This document shows, piece by piece, positions 61,665-64,000 of a stretch of 64,000 bases of DNA. The stretch spans positions 1 through 64,000 of the forward strand of contig JBFOMG010000027.1 in the NCBI GenBank assembly GCA_040830725.1, in the 5' to 3' direction. This DNA comes from JAWKWH01 sp040830725. GTDB lineage: Bacteria > Pseudomonadota > Alphaproteobacteria > Rhizobiales > Rhizobiaceae. Position numbers and translations under genes: made by a program. The notes under the pieces were generated by a model. That model made no database searches. It saw nothing but the letters and a program-made list of their open reading frames with translations, and was not told the origin of the DNA. The number at the start of each line of letters is the position of its first letter. Within the stretch, counting starts at the first letter, position 1.

Positions 61665-62120
61665 CTAGTCTTCGAACACGTGACCCAGTCGTGTGATCCG
61701 CTGCAGCATGGCGGAAAGATTTTCGGAAATGCGCCCATGCAGTTTCACGGCTGTTTCGGGATATTCTTCCAGCATGCGCCGGAAGAGTTTCCGGTTGAGC
61801 CTCAACAGTTCGCAATCGGTATCCGCAACGGCACCTGTCAGTCGTTTACCGCTGGTGATCAGCGCAAATTCACCGAGTAATGTGCCTTCCCCGACCGTTG
61901 CGACTGTTTCGCGACGGCCATCCTGATCCTGCCAGAGGGAGATCGATCCGGCGACGACGACAAAGGCGCAATCGGCGGGCGCGTTTTGCCGGTAGACGTC
62001 ACGCCCGGCCCTGAGCCGCACCGACTCGGCGCCAAACGCCAGCAACCGCAACTGATCGTTGCTCAGATTGCCGAACAGTTCGACGTTCCCGAGAACCTGA
62101 ATATCTTGCTCAAGGCTCAT
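61665..62120 (-). CDS. Cyclic-nucleotide-binding domain protein
   Basis: 151 residues, almost only a cNMP-binding domain (FGNLSNDQLRLLAFGAESVRLRAG, GEGTLLGEFALITSGKRLTGAVA). The phosphate-binding cassette reads GEFALITSGKRLTGAVA, which keeps the Gly-Glu but lacks the usual Arg-Thr-Ala-Ser, so cAMP binding is uncertain. No DNA-binding domain. Lies 51 bases after the response regulator gene on the same strand. Confidence 0.82.
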   Translation of the reverse strand: MSLEQDIQVLGNVELFGNLSNDQLRLLAFGAESVRLRAGRDVYRQNAPADCAFVVVAGSISLWQDQDGRRETVATVGEGTLLGEFALITSGKRLTGAVADTDCELLRLNRKLFRRMLEEYPETAVKLHGRISENLSAMLQRITRLGHVFED

Positions 62121-62171
62121 TCGCCGGCTGCCGTCCCCTCAATTGGTGGCCCGGCAGCCAGGTTGAGAAAG

Positions 62172-62855
62172 CTACGGGACCAGTTTGTATCCGCCGCTTT
62201 CTGTCACAAGAATTTCCGCATTGGAAGGATCACGCTCAATCTTCTGGCGTAATCTGTACACATGCGTTTCCAGTGTGTGCGTCGTTACGCCGGAATTATA
62301 GCCCCAGACTTCCTCCAGAAGAACATCGCGCGTGACGACTTTCTGCTCGGCGCGATAGAGATATTTGATGATCGAGGCTTCCTTTTCGGTCAGCCGCAAC
62401 TTGCCGCCGCGTTGGTCGGTCATCAACTTCTGGCTTGGCTTGAACGTGTAGGGTCCAACCGTGAACGTTGCATCCTCGCTCTGCTCGTGCTGGCGTAGCT
62501 GGGCGCGGATGCGGGCCAGCAACACGGCGAAGCGGAAAGGCTTGGTGACATAGTCGTTGGCGCCGGCCTCCAGCCCAAGAATGGTATCGGAATCCGTGTC
62601 CTGGCCGGTGAGCATGATAATCGGCGCCTTGAAACCACCCTTGCGCAAGATTTTCACGGCCTCGCGGCCATCCATGTCAGGAAGGCCGACATCCATGATC
62701 AACAGGTCGATCATGCCGTTTCGGGCGGTCTGGATGCCCTTCGTGGCCGTGTCCTCCTGCAGAACCTGGAATTCCTCATAGAGCGACAACTGCTCCACCA
62801 GCGTCGCACGAAGATCTTCGTCATCATCGACGATCAGGATTGTTCTCGCAGTCAT
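62172..62855 (-). CDS. OmpR-family response regulator
   Basis: 227 residues. Receiver domain with the acidic pair (DDDED), phosphoryl Asp55 (MDVGLPDMDG), Thr and the Lys in KPF, then an OmpR winged helix (LTEKEASIIKYLYRAEQKVVTRDVLLEEVWGYN, THTLETHVYRLRQKIE). No sensor kinase lies beside it except the partial hybrid kinase at the window edge. Target genes unknown. Confidence 0.92.
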   Translation of the reverse strand: MTARTILIVDDDEDLRATLVEQLSLYEEFQVLQEDTATKGIQTARNGMIDLLIMDVGLPDMDGREAVKILRKGGFKAPIIMLTGQDTDSDTILGLEAGANDYVTKPFRFAVLLARIRAQLRQHEQSEDATFTVGPYTFKPSQKLMTDQRGGKLRLTEKEASIIKYLYRAEQKVVTRDVLLEEVWGYNSGVTTHTLETHVYRLRQKIERDPSNAEILVTESGGYKLVP

Positions 62856-63025
62856 GTTCTTTCCCGTGTTTCGACAAAGGTAGGGTTCTGACCCTGGATG
62901 TAGTGCTCACGATTGGATCATCAACCGTCGCTCATTTATACATCTCGTGGCGGCTCGCAAAGGCGCTCACCATGAATTGTAGATATGCGTGATCTTACTC
63001 CAAAAATCGTGAACGCAATGGGGCA

Positions 63026-63568
63026 ATGACAAAAAAACCCAAATCCGGTTCTGCAATAACAGTCAGGCGGCGCCCAGGGCACCCCGACCAGGGAATTTTG
63101 CGCTTTGGTACCTTGGCGATGCGATGCGCGATCGGACGGTCCGGGATCAGCGCGCTGAAGCGGGAAGGCGATGGCGCCACACCTCGGGCGGCCATGGAAA
63201 TTTGCTGGGGATATGTCAGGAAACGCCGCGCCCAGCCGTTCCGGTCCCGGCTGTTATTGGCGCTCATCAGGCCCGAAGACGGATGGTGCGATGCGCCGTC
63301 TGACCGGAACTACAACCGTCCGGTTCGGCTTCCTTATTCGGCGAGCGCGGAAATGATGCTGCGCAAAGACGAACTATACGATGTCTGCATCGTTCTGGAC
63401 TGGAACCTGTCGAGCCGGCGGCGGCAACGCGGCAGCGCCATATTCCTGCACATCGCCAAACCGGGATACCCGGCAACGGAAGGGTGCGTCGCAATCTCGA
63501 AACGCGACATGCAGCGACTGCTTCCTTATCTCAGACCGGGCACCAGGCTCAAAACAGTCAGTGGATGA
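63026..63568 (+). CDS. YkuD-family L,D-transpeptidase-like protein
   Basis: 180 residues. The catalytic motif H-x(11)-C reads LHIAKPGYPATEGCVAIS (His142, Cys154), the L,D-transpeptidase signature. No signal peptide is visible and the N-terminus is basic. Members link peptidoglycan peptides or attach proteins to it. Divergent from the response regulator; convergent with the hybrid kinase, five bases apart. Confidence 0.85.
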   Translation: MTKKPKSGSAITVRRRPGHPDQGILRFGTLAMRCAIGRSGISALKREGDGATPRAAMEICWGYVRKRRAQPFRSRLLLALIRPEDGWCDAPSDRNYNRPVRLPYSASAEMMLRKDELYDVCIVLDWNLSSRRRQRGSAIFLHIAKPGYPATEGCVAISKRDMQRLLPYLRPGTRLKTVSG

Positions 63569-63573
63569 AGGCT

Positions 63574-64000
63574 CTAGGCCGCGAACTTCTCCTCGACGGC
63601 CGTCACAAGGGCAACGGGGTCGAGCGGTTTGGTGATGAAGGCATCGGCGCCGCAAGCCAACACCGAATGGCGGGTGCTTTCCTGGCTGTCTGCACTGAGC
63701 ACGAGTATGTTTGCCGGCGTCAGCCCTTTTTCTTCCTCTCGCGCCCGGATCGCCGTTATCGCGTCTCTGCCGTCGAGAACCGGCATGTGCAGATCCATCA
63801 ACACCACGTCGTAGGCGGAATTGGTGTCAAACAGCGCATCGATCGCCGATTGGCCGTCGCCGACAACAGTGACCTGATGGCCCGCTTTCTCCAACGTTGC
63901 GCGGGCCAGCAGCGCGTTGACGGGATTGTCTTCGGCCAGAAGCACCGACAGATCGCCGGCGCTGTCGCGATGCCCGGTGTTTATGGCCGGCTGTTGCGGT
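63574..64000 (-). CDS. Hybrid histidine kinase, C-terminal receiver domain (5' end beyond window)
   Basis: The frame is open to the right edge; 141 residues are visible. It is a receiver domain (VLLAEDNPVNALLARATLEKAG, phosphoryl Asp in VVLMDLHMPVLDG, Lys in ITKPLDP). The LLAEDNPVN start and its position at the end of a longer frame are typical of hybrid sensor kinases. Kinase and sensor parts are outside the window, so the input is unknown. Confidence 0.85.
   Translation of the reverse strand, partial: PQQPAINTGHRDSAGDLSVLLAEDNPVNALLARATLEKAGHQVTVVGDGQSAIDALFDTNSAYDVVLMDLHMPVLDGRDAITAIRAREEEKGLTPANILVLSADSQESTRHSVLACGADAFITKPLDPVALVTAVEEKFAA

Noticed and set aside
1..64000. tRNA genes, CRISPR arrays, insertion sequences, prophage or toxin-antitoxin pairs
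   Set aside because: Looked for by eye in every intergenic stretch; no cloverleaf, spaced repeats, transposase, integrase or small toxin/antitoxin pair was recognised.

Overview
The window is chromosomal DNA of an alphaproteobacterium, most probably a member of the Rhizobiales (Hyphomicrobiales). This rests on an Irr-type Fur regulator facing a fabA-fabB-fabI cluster, on the minus-strand order mutM / enoyl-CoA hydratase / rpsT / dnaA / dnaN / recF, on ffs-dnaX-ybaB, on a Cpa/Tad pilus locus and on a YejABEF-type peptide importer. Base composition looks moderately GC-rich and fairly even. No tRNA, rRNA, CRISPR array, transposase, integrase or phage gene was found; the only RNA gene recognised is the SRP RNA. 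Genus cannot be fixed from the sequence alone.

Layout. 1-7.9 kb: 3' part of pnp with a terminator, an RsmC-like methyltransferase, a D-2-hydroxyacid dehydrogenase, an SH3 exported protein, irr, and the fabA-fabB-fabI operon of unsaturated fatty acid synthesis. 7.9-13.2 kb: a cyclic-di-GMP phosphodiesterase with a degenerate GGDEF, a two-subunit aconitase-X-type dehydratase, a MoeB-like enzyme and recF. 13.2-19.1 kb: dnaN, dnaA with a long leader, rpsT, enoyl-CoA hydratase and mutM. 19.4-31.8 kb: a type IVb (Flp/Tad) pilus locus: pilA, prepilin peptidase, CpaB, secretin, CpaD, CpaE, CpaF, TadB and TadC on the plus strand, with two TadE-like minor pilins and a stand-alone secretin-N-domain protein on the minus strand and a PhnD-like binding protein at the edge. 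tadD lies about 14 kb away at 45.8 kb.

31.8-43 kb: pheA, kdsB, a membrane cytochrome c, and an importer operon with two different substrate-binding proteins (one Sec, one Tat-like) followed by two permeases, a double ATPase and a GhrA-type reductase. 43-48 kb: NlpC/P60 peptidase, MarR regulator, M17 aminopeptidase, tadD, nudC and a HIT protein. 48.2-50.5 kb: ffs, dnaX and ybaB.

50.5-58.1 kb is the most accessory-looking stretch. The usually contiguous dnaX-ybaB-recR block is split by about 7.5 kb that carry an SDR gene with no ordinary start codon, a TetR regulator with two near-identical 21-bp operators, an SDR, a cytochrome c / PQQ-type sugar dehydrogenase fusion, a 2,2-dialkylglycine decarboxylase-like enzyme, an HxlR regulator with its own palindromic operator, a DUF1330 gene and a GNAT acetyltransferase. 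A strong imperfect hairpin sits at the left junction. 58.1-64 kb: recR, a lytic transglycosylase, a methyltransferase broken by a frameshift, a divergent LysR gene with inverted repeats between the two, a cyclic-nucleotide-binding protein, an OmpR-type response regulator, a YkuD L,D-transpeptidase and the receiver end of a hybrid histidine kinase that runs off the window.

I saw no clearly new multi-gene system. The best candidates for something undescribed are the TetR/SDR/cytochrome-dehydrogenase cassette inside the split dnaX-recR block and the lone secretin-N-domain protein facing pilA.
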